A DNA stretch of 63,202 nucleotides from positions 1 through 63,202 of the forward strand of contig NZ_FCOK02000055.1 of assembly GCF_001544555.2 (NCBI RefSeq), written 5' to 3'. Position 1 is the stretch's first letter; each line of letters starts with the position of its first letter. The DNA is from Caballeronia udeis. GTDB taxonomy: Bacteria; Pseudomonadota; Gammaproteobacteria; Burkholderiales; Burkholderiaceae. Under the pieces are notes generated by a model. That model made no database searches. It saw only the letters and a program-made list of their open reading frames with translations, and had not been told where the DNA came from. Shown here in pieces: positions 1-8,403 of this stretch. Position numbers and translations under genes: made by a program.

Positions 1-35
1 TCGCGCTCGGCTTCGCTCAGATTCATCTTGTCCAT
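1..35 (-). CDS. possible 5' end of a leftward gene, cut by window edge
   Basis: An ATG at 35 on the minus strand opens a frame reading MDKMNLSEAER to the window edge; a second ATG lies three codons on. Only about eleven codons are visible, so no family can be assigned. It would be transcribed away from the HEPN-like gene that starts at 238. Confidence 0.25.
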   Translation of the reverse strand, partial: MDKMNLSEAER

Positions 36-237
36 GCACCGTTAGATCAGTGCAATTTCAATGGTTCAACTGACTAGCTATTGGCTTGGACTGTTCCGAT
101 GATCAACGAATCGGTACTCAAATCAATCCTCAAATCGTTAGCCGGTACTGATAAAAAATCGTCGGCGCGGTTCACGGCGTCTCGTCGTTCTGTCACTATC
201 CACCATACTCGAAGTTACTACACCAAGGTGAGACACA

Positions 238-1269
238 ATGTTTTTCAAGCTTGAACATCTTCTGAACGATGCTTGGCTTCCCGATAACGACTCTTGCGAG
301 TTCGTGGTCGAACGTGAAAATACTGTTGAAGTAGTACTGAAAGCATTAACGGAAGAAGACAGGGCGCTCTACAAGGGTCGTCGAATAGTACTCTGCATCG
401 CTGAAGCCCAGATCACTCCCAGCGCCAAAAATCAATCATATTTTGATTTAATCGAGTCTGGAAACGTTCAAGCAACGGAGCACAATTTTGCCATCGAATA
501 CACAAACAAAGACGGTCTGAAGGTCAGACTTCCGAGAGACATCCCGAGCCACTTTTCAGATTTCCTCAAGAGAGTGGATCGCGAACTGTCGACAGCAATC
601 GCCGCAGTGACGAACGCGTACAGATGGCGCAGCGCGATTGAAGGACCTCCACGTGCGCTGGCCTCCCGCGGGTTTGGATTTCTTTGGTCCTCGGACAGAT
701 CCTTCTGGCATCCCACTGCACCAAGTCTGAACGTTCGCATGGAATCATTTTCTCCGAGAGGCATTAGTCAGAGAGAACGGGAAGATATTGAACGATTGGT
801 CGATGACCGCACTGCAGAGCCGCTAGGGCACGAATTATTTAGAGAAGCGTGGGCGCAAAGAAATACAAATCCTCGCAGTTCAATTATCGTCGGAATTGTC
901 AGCTTGGAAGTTGCAGTGAAAAACTTAATCGCTAACCTTGCTCCCGACGCAGCGTGGCTGGCAGTGAACGTTCCGTCTCCTCCGTTGTTGCGCTTACTTA
1001 CTGATTTCCTACCAACGCTGAAGGGCCGTATGGCGAGCGGTCAAATAATAATTCCACCGCCTGAAGATATCTGTACCGCAGTGAAAAACGGAGTGTCGAT
1101 TCGAAACACCGTTGCTCATGTCGGCGGAACGCCTCCGAAAATTGAGACACTCGAACCTATACTTTTGGCCATCAAAGACTTGTTGTGGCTGTTTGATTTC
1201 TATTCAGGAGAAGCATGGGCATACGACTTCATCCGCTCAGAGACGCGGAACGCATTGAAGCTATCGTGA
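238..1269 (+). CDS. HEPN-like protein, possible RNase or defence protein
   Basis: A 343-residue protein that I cannot assign to a named family. An AAGGTGA Shine-Dalgarno sits just before the ATG. The first half is mixed and hydrophilic. The C-terminal third looks helical and contains RNTVAH at residues 289-294, which fits the R-x4-6-H catalytic motif of HEPN ribonucleases, where the R is often followed by a polar residue such as N. HEPN proteins are common RNA-cleaving components of toxin-antitoxin, abortive-infection and other defence systems. The next gene on the same strand also looks HEPN-like. Base composition is lower in GC than the core genes to the right, and the region abuts the 3' end of a tRNA-Ser gene, so it is probably acquired DNA. 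The RNase role is inferred from one motif plus context. Confidence 0.6.
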   Translation: MFFKLEHLLNDAWLPDNDSCEFVVERENTVEVVLKALTEEDRALYKGRRIVLCIAEAQITPSAKNQSYFDLIESGNVQATEHNFAIEYTNKDGLKVRLPRDIPSHFSDFLKRVDRELSTAIAAVTNAYRWRSAIEGPPRALASRGFGFLWSSDRSFWHPTAPSLNVRMESFSPRGISQREREDIERLVDDRTAEPLGHELFREAWAQRNTNPRSSIIVGIVSLEVAVKNLIANLAPDAAWLAVNVPSPPLLRLLTDFLPTLKGRMASGQIIIPPPEDICTAVKNGVSIRNTVAHVGGTPPKIETLEPILLAIKDLLWLFDFYSGEAWAYDFIRSETRNALKLS

Positions 1270-1361
1270 CTGTAGAGCGCCTACTCACTCGCGGCATCGA
1301 CGCCAGGTCAACGGCCCGGTTACACCTTGCCATGAGATAAACCGACTTGGGGGCCACTCAA

Positions 1362-1899
1362 TTGACGAAAAAAGACAATCCTGCGGTCTCCACGTATGAA
1401 CTTGCGGTGTCGTACCGAGCATCAGCTGATCTTTTGGTTGACCAACTATCTGATTGCAATTCGCTCGCTGGTCACAAGATATTTCCAATGTTCCTGTACT
1501 CGCACGCAGTAGAACTGTTTTTGAAGGAGTATCTTCGCCTGAAGAATCATCATGCCGAAAAGCCGTTTAGACACGATCTACGGCGACTTTGGCACGCAGC
1601 AAAACGTGAAGGTATCGAGCTGCGAGCGCCCCACAACATGGATGGTTTGATCGCGCTCCTGGAATCCGGCCACGAAGATTATCAGTTTCGCTATTCCGAA
1701 AAAGTCGTTCAACCATTCGGGGCCAAACTGGACACGGCGCGATGTGGAAAAGTTGGCCAATGCAGTAACGTTAGAACTGAAACTCCAGCGTCAAGAAAGC
1801 GCGAAAACGTCCGTCAAGTCTGGGGCCGTGATGATTCCGGTAATTCGATCGCTCATCGTTTCAATCGATCTTGATGAATTACCGAAAGAACAAAAATGA
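1362..1899 (+). pseudogene. small HEPN-like protein, interrupted by a one-base frameshift
   Basis: The start is probably TTG at 1362, eight bases after a GGGGG Shine-Dalgarno (1349-1353); an in-frame TTG at 1347 is the alternative. The frame encodes a helical HEPN-type core with YSHAVELFLKEYLRLKNH and then FRHDLRRLW. After about 1705 the frame becomes compositionally poor and ends at 1874. Removing one A from the A5 run at 1699-1703 restores a convincing continuation (reads DVEKLANAVTLELKLQRQ) ending at a TGA at 1897-1899, for about 178 residues in all. The gene is therefore either inactivated, slipped by polymerase or ribosome at the A-run, or affected by a sequencing error. It lies about 90 bases after the larger HEPN-like gene on the same strand. 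Confidence 0.55.
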
Positions 1900-1974
1900 C
1901 ATGGCGCAACCCTAAACCCCGGTTCGCTGCTCGCCGCGCTGCGGAGCTTTGGTCAAAGCATTGGTGTCCTACGG

Positions 1975-2418
1975 CTACCAGCCGCGATGCCTGACGGCTC
2001 CATCTCGAGCGATCTGCTCGGCCGCGGCAAATACGGCGCACTGGCGAGAGTTGAGCTCGCCGAGTAGATGCCGTCGTAATCCCTCTGGTACTGCATAGCC
2101 CTGGACATCACGCGTTCCCTGAGCGCCTTGCCGACACAGCGGGCATATCGCGCGCGGCCAGCGCGGATCCCCCATTTCAGCACCGGGTCGAACCCAAGCT
2201 GCTTCGATCACGGCCGATGCTCGTTCGAGGCGCCATTTGTCGATCTGGTCGAAGTCTTTGCAGCCAAAATAGCCGCTCAGCAGATCCTGCGTATCCAGGA
2301 GATCGACCAGGGCTTGCCGTGTAACAAATAGGTCGTTTTTGAGGCGCCGGATTTCGTCCTCAAAATCACGGCGAATTGGAGGCGTGCGGGGAGGCAGTGC
2401 AGTTTTTTTGATCGGCAT
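1975..2418 (-). CDS. hypothetical protein with a Cys-x-x-Cys motif
   Basis: A 147-residue protein of unknown function. A GAGGT Shine-Dalgarno precedes the ATG by about seven bases. The N-terminal part is charged and probably helical (RRDFEDEIRRLKNDLF), suggesting a short coiled coil. The C-terminal half has ICPLCRQGAQG, one CxxC pair that could be half of a zinc-binding or zinc-ribbon-like site, followed by EGLRRHLLGELNSRQC, which supplies further Cys/His. It lies in the accessory stretch next to tRNA-Ser, convergent with the HEPN-like genes. The function is not known. Confidence 0.6.
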   Translation of the reverse strand: MPIKKTALPPRTPPIRRDFEDEIRRLKNDLFVTRQALVDLLDTQDLLSGYFGCKDFDQIDKWRLERASAVIEAAWVRPGAEMGDPRWPRAICPLCRQGAQGTRDVQGYAVPEGLRRHLLGELNSRQCAVFAAAEQIARDGAVRHRGW

Positions 2419-2531
2419 GTCCAGACCTCGCGTCTAAAGTCCAATTCTAGCGGTGGCTTGCTGTGCCGATACGCTGGACTGCATAACCGAGCGCGAGCAA
2501 GCGACTTGTCCAAAGCAGGACTGAACTCGCG

Positions 2532-2963
2532 TCAGATCGGCACGCCCGCGTGCGCCATCGTGTATCGAATGCCGGCGTCGAGCACCTTGTCGACTAACTT
2601 CATCGCGACCTTACCAGCACCGCTCTTGACTGCGGTCTGGATCTGTTCACCGAGAGGCGCATCGTTCTTGAGGGAATCCGGTATCAGTCGAAGCACGGCC
2701 AAGCCTTTGCCCGTCAGCACGGCTGCATGAACCGTCCCGTCCATGCCCTTGCCCCCAATGCGCACGTAGCCCTCATCTTCGAGCCACCAAACCGTGGCGG
2801 CAACGAATGCGGCATCGGTCTGCTGCACGCATCCATTCTCATCCTTCGGTATGTCGAAGTCGGACGGATCGAAGTTGCAGGGCTGAGGGAAGAACGAGTA
2901 GAGGATCGAGAATGCTTCAGACGCCACTTTGTTGAAGCGATCGATGTTTTCAGAGTCGGCCAT
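2532..2963 (-). CDS. hypothetical cytoplasmic protein
   Basis: A 143-residue protein with no recognised family. It has no signal peptide or membrane segment. The middle (AAFVAATVWWLEDEGYVRIG) followed by HAAVLTGKGLAVLRLIP resembles a winged-helix-like layout with a final beta-hairpin, of the kind seen in small effector-type or regulator-like proteins, but this is only an impression. No strong Shine-Dalgarno precedes the ATG. It is the gene closest to the 3' end of tRNA-Ser, within the presumed acquired stretch. Confidence 0.6.
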   Translation of the reverse strand: MADSENIDRFNKVASEAFSILYSFFPQPCNFDPSDFDIPKDENGCVQQTDAAFVAATVWWLEDEGYVRIGGKGMDGTVHAAVLTGKGLAVLRLIPDSLKNDAPLGEQIQTAVKSGAGKVAMKLVDKVLDAGIRYTMAHAGVPI

Positions 2964-3051
2964 GTCGTGAAAACAACACTTTTCGTTTTGGTGGGGCGTT
3001 TGGCGGGTACGGCTTGGAGATTGGCTGTAAGGCTTGATGTGTAAGGCTCTG

Positions 3052-3141
3052 TGGCGGAAGCGGTGAGATTCGAACTCACGGACGAGTCACCCCGTCGCTA
3101 GTTTTCAAGACTAGTGCCTTAAACCGCTCGGCCACGCTTCC
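3052..3141 (-). tRNA. tRNA-Ser(TGA)
   Basis: The minus strand starts GGAAGCGTGGCCGAGCGG and ends in the paired CGCTTCC, discriminator G and an encoded CCA. The anticodon loop reads CTTGAAA with anticodon TGA. The long variable arm and 90-base length are typical of serine tRNA. Its 3' end faces the accessory region at 1-3050, the usual side for integration of genomic islands. Confidence 0.95.
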
Positions 3142-3252
3142 ACGTTTCACACACAGCAATACCGGGAAAAGTGCGATCAACCGCGCCACACCTTTCCGGC
3201 AAGGCGCGTATTGTAGCGCAACTTTCCCCGGCGTCCAGCAAGCAAAACCGTC

Positions 3253-4482
3253 TCACCCTTCCAGCGACCTGGTCGCCCGCAAACCCGGAAACAATCGCAT
3301 CCATAGCAACGCAACGGCGATCGTTCCCACGCCGCCGATCAATACCGCCGGCACCGCGCCGAACAGCCCGGCCGTCATCCCCGACTCGAACTCGCCCAGC
3401 TGATTCGATGTCCCGATAAACAGCGAATTGATAGCCCCCACGCGTCCTCGCATATCGTCGGGCGTTTGCAGTTGAACGAGCGACATGCGCACGACGACGC
3501 TGATCACATCGGAGGCGCCGAGCGCGGCCAGCGCGATCAGCGAAACGTACAAATTCCGCGATAACCCGAACACGATCGTTGCGATGCCAAACGCGATCAC
3601 GCCGCCGAACAGCGCTGTGCCGGCCCGTTGCCGCAGCGGAAAGTGCGCGAGATAAACCGATCCGGCCAGCGCGCCGACCGCGGGCGCCGCGCGCAATACG
3701 CCGAGCGCCCACGGACCGGCGTGCAGGATATCGCGGGCGAAAACGGGCAGCAACGCGGTCGCGCCGCCAAGCAACACCGCGAACAGATCCAGCGATAACG
3801 CTCCCAGGATCACCGGCTTGCGTCGAATGAAAGCGATGCCGGAAAAGAGCGACTCGAGCGTCAGCGGCGTGCGAGTTCTCACCACCTGTTCAATTTTTAT
3901 CGATGACAACACGACCGCCGCGCCGATGAACGCCACCGCCACCGCTCCGTACACGGTAAGCGCCCCGAGGCCGTAGAGCAAACCGCCCATTGCCGGTCCG
4001 AGGATCTGTGCGGTCTGGTTCGCCGACGTCGACCACGCGGTCGCGTACTGCAACTGGGCGCGTGGAATCAGGTTGGGCAAAAGCGCGGACATCGACGGCG
4101 ACTCGAACGCGCGTGCCGACCCGGCGACTGCCGCGATCAAATAGATCAGCCCCTGACTGGTCATCCCGCGCCACGTCGCCATGCAAAGCGTCAAGGCAGC
4201 CATGCCCTGGATCGCCTGGCAAACGAACGCGATCGTGCGGCGGTCGTAGCGGTCCGCCACATGGCCGACCACCAGTGTGAGCACGAACATCGGCAGGAAT
4301 TGCGAGAGGCCGACGAGCCCGAGTGCGAACGCGCTATGTGTAATTGAGTAGATCTGCCAACCAATTGCGACCGACATCATCTGGAACGCAACCGATGACA
4401 TCACCCGCGCGCTGCAGAAGAGCGCGAAGGGCCGGTGGCGCATGACGGAACTGGCGGATAGAGCAGGGGCGGGCGCGTCCAA
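3253..4482 (-). CDS. MFS transporter, EntS-like exporter family
   Basis: A 409-residue major facilitator protein with about twelve hydrophobic segments. The loop between helices 2 and 3 carries GHVADRYDRRTIAF, the MFS motif A. The overall pattern (RHRPFALFCSARVMSSVAFQ at the N-terminus, bacterial drug/siderophore-exporter type) matches the MFS_3/EntS group; the substrate cannot be told. The first codon is a TTG one base after the hemW stop; an ATG at 4443 (MRHRPFALF) is an alternative start. It is the last gene of a leftward rph-rdgB-hemW operon. Confidence 0.85.
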   Translation of the reverse strand: MDAPAPALSASSVMRHRPFALFCSARVMSSVAFQMMSVAIGWQIYSITHSAFALGLVGLSQFLPMFVLTLVVGHVADRYDRRTIAFVCQAIQGMAALTLCMATWRGMTSQGLIYLIAAVAGSARAFESPSMSALLPNLIPRAQLQYATAWSTSANQTAQILGPAMGGLLYGLGALTVYGAVAVAFIGAAVVLSSIKIEQVVRTRTPLTLESLFSGIAFIRRKPVILGALSLDLFAVLLGGATALLPVFARDILHAGPWALGVLRAAPAVGALAGSVYLAHFPLRQRAGTALFGGVIAFGIATIVFGLSRNLYVSLIALAALGASDVISVVVRMSLVQLQTPDDMRGRVGAINSLFIGTSNQLGEFESGMTAGLFGAVPAVLIGGVGTIAVALLWMRLFPGLRATRSLEG

Positions 4483-4483
4483 T

Positions 4484-5731
4484 TTAACGATCTTCCCTGA
4501 TCGTTATGGAGGGTGTGTCCCTGAGAAAGAGCGCCTGCAAGTCGTTGAGAAAATCCTGCCCGCGCTGCGTTGGCGCAATGCGTTCAATATCGCGCGTGAT
4601 CAAGCCGCGACGTTCCGCTTCGACCAGTCCCGGCTCGATCGCGGACATCGCAAGCCCGGTTCGTTCGTTGAACGAGTGCACCGGAAACCCTTCCACGAGC
4701 CGCAACGTGTTCAGCATGAATTCGAATGGCAGGTCGCGCGGTCCGACCTCGTGCTCTTCCTGCACCGCTGCGCCGGCAAGCGCTTCGTCCATGTACGTTC
4801 CCGGATGCTTGTAACGCACCTGGCGCACGATCTTCTGCGGAAACGACAGCTTGGTATGCGCGCCCGCCCCAATGCCGAGATAGTCGCCAAAGCGCCAGTA
4901 GTTCAGGTTGTGCCGGCTCTTCCTGTGCGGCTTCGCATAGGCCGACACCTCATAACGCTCATAACCTGCTGAAGCCGTGCGCTCGTGGATCCAGTCCTGC
5001 ATGTCGGCGGACGCGTCGTCGTCGGGAACGGGCGGCGGGTACTTGGCGAACATCGTGTTCGGTTCGAGCGTCAGGTGATACAGCGACAAATGCGGCGGCG
5101 AGAAGCTGATCGCCGTTTCAATGTCCGCCCGGCATTCGTCGAGGGTCTGCTTGGGCAGCGCGAACATCAGGTCGAGGTTGAAGTTATCGAAGTTCCTTGC
5201 CGCGATTTCCACCGCCTGACGCGCTTGCGTTGCATCGTGAATCCGGCCGAGCGCCTTCAGATGCTGCTCGTTGAAACTTTGAATACCTATCGATAAACGG
5301 TTCACGCCGCTCGCCCGGAACTGCGCGAACTTCGCGGCTTCGAACGTACCGGGGTTAGCCTCAAGCGTGATTTCGGCGTCGGCGTCGAGCGGCAGCAGCG
5401 CGCGGGCATCGGAAAGCAGGCGGTCCAATCCTTTCGCCGACAGCAAACTGGGCGTGCCGCCGCCAATGAAAATAGTGTGCACCTGGCGGCCCCAGACCAT
5501 CGGCAATGCGCGCTCGAGATCGGCGCGCAATGCATCGAGATAACGATCCTCGGGAAAGGTCTCACCTTTCCACTCGTGCGAGTTGAAATCGCAATACGGG
5601 CATTTGCGCACGCACCACGGGAAATGCACGTACAACGACAACGGCGGCAGCGACGTCAGCCGGATACTGCCCGGCGACGTGAACGCCTTGACCACGTTGA
5701 TTGCCTGAGGACCACTCGAGCTGGCTGTCAC
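4484..5731 (-). CDS. hemW: radical SAM haem chaperone HemW
   Basis: A 415-residue radical SAM enzyme. The 4Fe-4S motif is C40-x3-C44-x2-C47 followed by D-F rather than the extra Cys seen in true HemN (CxxxCxxCxC), which marks HemW, a haem-binding chaperone rather than a coproporphyrinogen oxidase. The sequence IFIGGGTPSLL is the typical GGGTP motif, and a C-terminal HemN_C-like domain follows. The GTG start overlaps the rdgB stop (GTGA), so translation is probably coupled. Co-location with rdgB and rph is usual in beta-proteobacteria. A true HemN is encoded separately at 54949. Confidence 0.93.
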   Translation of the reverse strand: MTASSSGPQAINVVKAFTSPGSIRLTSLPPLSLYVHFPWCVRKCPYCDFNSHEWKGETFPEDRYLDALRADLERALPMVWGRQVHTIFIGGGTPSLLSAKGLDRLLSDARALLPLDADAEITLEANPGTFEAAKFAQFRASGVNRLSIGIQSFNEQHLKALGRIHDATQARQAVEIAARNFDNFNLDLMFALPKQTLDECRADIETAISFSPPHLSLYHLTLEPNTMFAKYPPPVPDDDASADMQDWIHERTASAGYERYEVSAYAKPHRKSRHNLNYWRFGDYLGIGAGAHTKLSFPQKIVRQVRYKHPGTYMDEALAGAAVQEEHEVGPRDLPFEFMLNTLRLVEGFPVHSFNERTGLAMSAIEPGLVEAERRGLITRDIERIAPTQRGQDFLNDLQALFLRDTPSITIREDR

Positions 5732-6357
5732 GATACTTCCTTCAACCGGGCCAGCAGATGGCTAAGCGCAATTGCCCGATGGCTGCTGGCGTTTTTCACC
5801 GCGGGATCGAGTTCGGCGGCGGTCTGTCCGAGCGACGGCACCAGGAAATGTGCGTCATAACCGAAGCCGTTTGCGCCGCGCGGGGTATCGATGACCTCGC
5901 CGTGCCAGCGGCCTTCAGCAATCAGCGGTTCCGGATCGTCGGCATGACGCACCAGCACGAGTACGGAGAAGAAATACGCTCGACGATCGGTTTCACCAGC
6001 GAGGTCCTTCACGAGCCGCGCGTTGTTGGCGGCGTCGCTTTTCTCGCCGCCGTTGAGCAACTGCGCATAGCGCGCCGAATACACGCCGGGAGCCCCGCGC
6101 AACACGTGCACGCACAGGCCGGAATCGTCGGCGAGCGCAGGCAATCCGGTTGCCGCCGATGCATGCCGCGCCTTCGCGAGCGCATTCTCGACGAAGGTCA
6201 CATGCGGTTCCTCGGCCTCGGACACGCCCAGTTCGCCCTGCGTCACGAGATCGATGCCGGCCGTGCTCAGCAACGCTGCAAATTCGCGCAATTTGCCCGG
6301 GTTATTGGACGCGAGTACGACGCGTCCAAAGGCGCTAACGGAATCGGAATCAGACAC
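5728..6357 (-). CDS. rdgB: XTP/dITP diphosphatase (HAM1/RdgB)
   Basis: A 209-residue non-canonical purine NTP pyrophosphatase that removes dITP and XTP from the nucleotide pool. The diagnostic N-terminus is VVLASNNPGKLREF (residues 13-26), with the substrate-binding SNNxGK. ADDSGLCVHVLRGAPGVYSA supplies the metal-binding and catalytic region, and NGFGYDAHF near residue 170 is the conserved base-binding segment. Length is normal. The start overlaps the rph stop by a few bases and the end overlaps hemW, so the three genes form one operon. Confidence 0.95.
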   Translation of the reverse strand: MSDSDSVSAFGRVVLASNNPGKLREFAALLSTAGIDLVTQGELGVSEAEEPHVTFVENALAKARHASAATGLPALADDSGLCVHVLRGAPGVYSARYAQLLNGGEKSDAANNARLVKDLAGETDRRAYFFSVLVLVRHADDPEPLIAEGRWHGEVIDTPRGANGFGYDAHFLVPSLGQTAAELDPAVKNASSHRAIALSHLLARLKEVS

Positions 6358-7111
6358 TGAGCAGCTCCAGCGCGACCTTTTGCTTCGCGATCAACGTTTC
6401 AATACCGCTTTGCGCCAGATCCATCAGCGCGTTCATTTCGGCGCGCGTGAACGGAACGCCTTCGGCCGTCCCCTGTACTTCCACAAAACCGCCCGCGCCG
6501 GTCATCACAACGTTCATGTCCGTGTCGCACTGCGAGTCTTCGTCGTAGTCGAGATCGAGCACCGGCTGGCCGTTGTACACGCCCACCGAGATTGCCGCGA
6601 CAAATTGATTGATCGGCGATTCCGCGATCTTGCCGGCGGCCAGCAGCTTGGCAACAGCATCGTGAGCCGCGACAAACGCGCCCGTGATGCTTGCCGTGCG
6701 CGTGCCGCCGTCGGCCTGGATCACATCGCAGTCGATATGCAGCGTGCGCGCGCCCAGTTTGTTCAGATCGAACACGGAACGCAGCGCGCGCCCGATCAGG
6801 CGCTGGATTTCCTGCGTGCGGCCGGTTTGCTTGCCGCGCGCGGCTTCACGGTCGTTACGGGTGTTGGTGGCACGCGGCAGCATGCCGTATTCGGCCGTCA
6901 GCCAGCCCTGATCCCGTCCGCGCAGGAATTCGGGCACGCGCTCGGAAATGCTCGCGGTGCAGATCACTTTGGTGTCGCCGAACTCGACGAGAACCGACCC
7001 TTCCGCATGCTTCGTGTAATGCCGCGTGATGCGCACGTCGCGCAATTGGTCTGCGCGACGGCCGCTCGGGCGATTGAACGGGGCGGACGGGTTCAGCGTG
7101 GAGTCGGTCAT
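6350..7111 (-). CDS. rph: ribonuclease PH
   Basis: A 253-residue phosphorolytic 3'-5' exoribonuclease that trims tRNA 3' ends. The start is taken at the ATG giving MTDSTLNPSAPFNRPSGRRA, because the open frame upstream lacks RNase PH similarity. Conserved blocks include RPSGRRADQLR, EYGMLPRAT, the phosphate-binding RGKQTGRTQEIQRLIGRALR, and HIDCDVIQADGGTRTASI. There is no clear Shine-Dalgarno; the leader reads CCTCC instead. It is first in the leftward rph-rdgB-hemW-MFS operon and divergent from yicC, as in many proteobacteria. Confidence 0.95.
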   Translation of the reverse strand: MTDSTLNPSAPFNRPSGRRADQLRDVRITRHYTKHAEGSVLVEFGDTKVICTASISERVPEFLRGRDQGWLTAEYGMLPRATNTRNDREAARGKQTGRTQEIQRLIGRALRSVFDLNKLGARTLHIDCDVIQADGGTRTASITGAFVAAHDAVAKLLAAGKIAESPINQFVAAISVGVYNGQPVLDLDYDEDSQCDTDMNVVMTGAGGFVEVQGTAEGVPFTRAEMNALMDLAQSGIETLIAKQKVALELLSV

Positions 7112-7463
7112 GGAGGAGGCAAAGTGAAAGAAATGCAGTGAAAGGAGCTTGGGCGCACGGTAAAAAAAGCGTAAAAATCGCGCCAAGGTTCGAATTTTAT
7201 CCGCAATCGGAGCGAGCGTCCGGGCCAGCGTCCCGTATTGATCTTCGCCCGCCGCATTGCGGCATTGCGTTTCCCAGGGCGGGATCGGCAAAAATGGGAT
7301 AATGCCAGCTTCCTCGCCCGGCCAACATTGCCTGCCATTCAGCGCAGCTTCACGCCGGGCGTTTCGAAGCGAACTGGCCGTGCCGCGCAAGCAGCCAAGC
7401 AAGCAACAAGTAACACGCAAGCAAGCAGCGATGCCGCCACGGCCTTCAATCACGGACGCGACA
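7112..7463. promoter_or_regulatory. divergent rph/yicC intergenic region
   Basis: These 352 bases separate two divergent operons and must contain promoters for both. Frames run open through it in both directions, but their composition does not look like conserved protein. I see repeated GCAAG(C) runs at about 7387-7433 and no convincing paired -35/-10 boxes. Confidence 0.4.
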
Positions 7464-8396
7464 ATGATCTACAGCATGACAGGCTACGCCAGCGCAACGC
7501 GCGAAGTAGCGTCGGACGGTGCGGGCGCCAATGGCTCGGGCGTGGGGGTATCGGTGGAACTGCGCACGGTGAATTCGCGCTTCCTCGACATGAATTTCCG
7601 CATGCCCGAAGACGTGCGCGCCTGCGAGCCGCAATTGCGCGAAATGCTGATGAACAAGCTGTCGCGCGGCAAGGTCGATATCCGCATCAACCTGAATCGC
7701 GCGGAGCAGACCACCATTGCGGGCGTGCTCAATCGCGATGCGCTGTCGCAACTGGCCGCGCTCGAGCGCTCGGTGCTGGATATCTTCCCCGACGCCGAAC
7801 GCATGCGCACCGGCGAGATCCTGCGCTGGCCGGGCATTTTGTCGGAGAGCGGGGTATCGGCGGAAACGCTGCGCGACGCGGTGCTCGCGTGCGGCAAGCA
7901 GGCGATTACCGAACTCATCGATGTCCGTGCCCGCGAAGGCGCCGCGCTCGCCGCCGTGCTGATCGCGAACGTGACGGAAATGGAGGCGATCGTTGCCCGG
8001 GTCACGCCGCTCGTGCCGGAACTGATCACGAAGCATCAGCAGAAAATTGTCGAGCGTTTGCAGGACGCGCTGGGGATTGCATCGCCGGAAGGCACGCAAA
8101 CCAGCATTCCGCGCGAGGAGATTGCGGAACGGATTCGCCAGGAAGTGACCATGTACGGCATCCGTATCGACATCACCGAGGAATTGCAGCGTCTTTCCGC
8201 GCATCTCACGGAAACACGCCACGTGCTGCAAAAGGGCGGGAAAGTGGGTAAGCGGCTCGACTTCATGATGCAGGAGTTGAATCGCGAAGCGAACACGCTC
8301 GGGTCGAAGGCGGCTGCGAAAGAGTTGGCGGATTCGTCGATGACGCTCAAATTGCTCATCGAACAGATGCGCGAGCAAGTGCAAAACCTGGAGTAA
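7464..8396 (+). CDS. YicC family endoribonuclease
   Basis: A 310-residue YicC/DUF1732 family protein. The start is set at the ATG giving MIYSMTGYASATREV, the invariant N-terminus of this family (I-x-SMTGF/Y). Typical blocks follow: ELRTVNSRFLDMNFRMP near residue 33, RGKVDIRINLNR, and the C-terminal GKRLDFMMQELNREANTLGS KAA region. Members bind and cut RNA and are linked to RNA decay. The gene lies divergent to rph and seven bases before gmk, probably as the first gene of a yicC-gmk-rpoZ-spoT operon. Confidence 0.92.
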   Translation: MIYSMTGYASATREVASDGAGANGSGVGVSVELRTVNSRFLDMNFRMPEDVRACEPQLREMLMNKLSRGKVDIRINLNRAEQTTIAGVLNRDALSQLAALERSVLDIFPDAERMRTGEILRWPGILSESGVSAETLRDAVLACGKQAITELIDVRAREGAALAAVLIANVTEMEAIVARVTPLVPELITKHQQKIVERLQDALGIASPEGTQTSIPREEIAERIRQEVTMYGIRIDITEELQRLSAHLTETRHVLQKGGKVGKRLDFMMQELNREANTLGSKAAAKELADSSMTLKLLIEQMREQVQNLE

Positions 8397-8403
8397 CGCC
8401 GCT

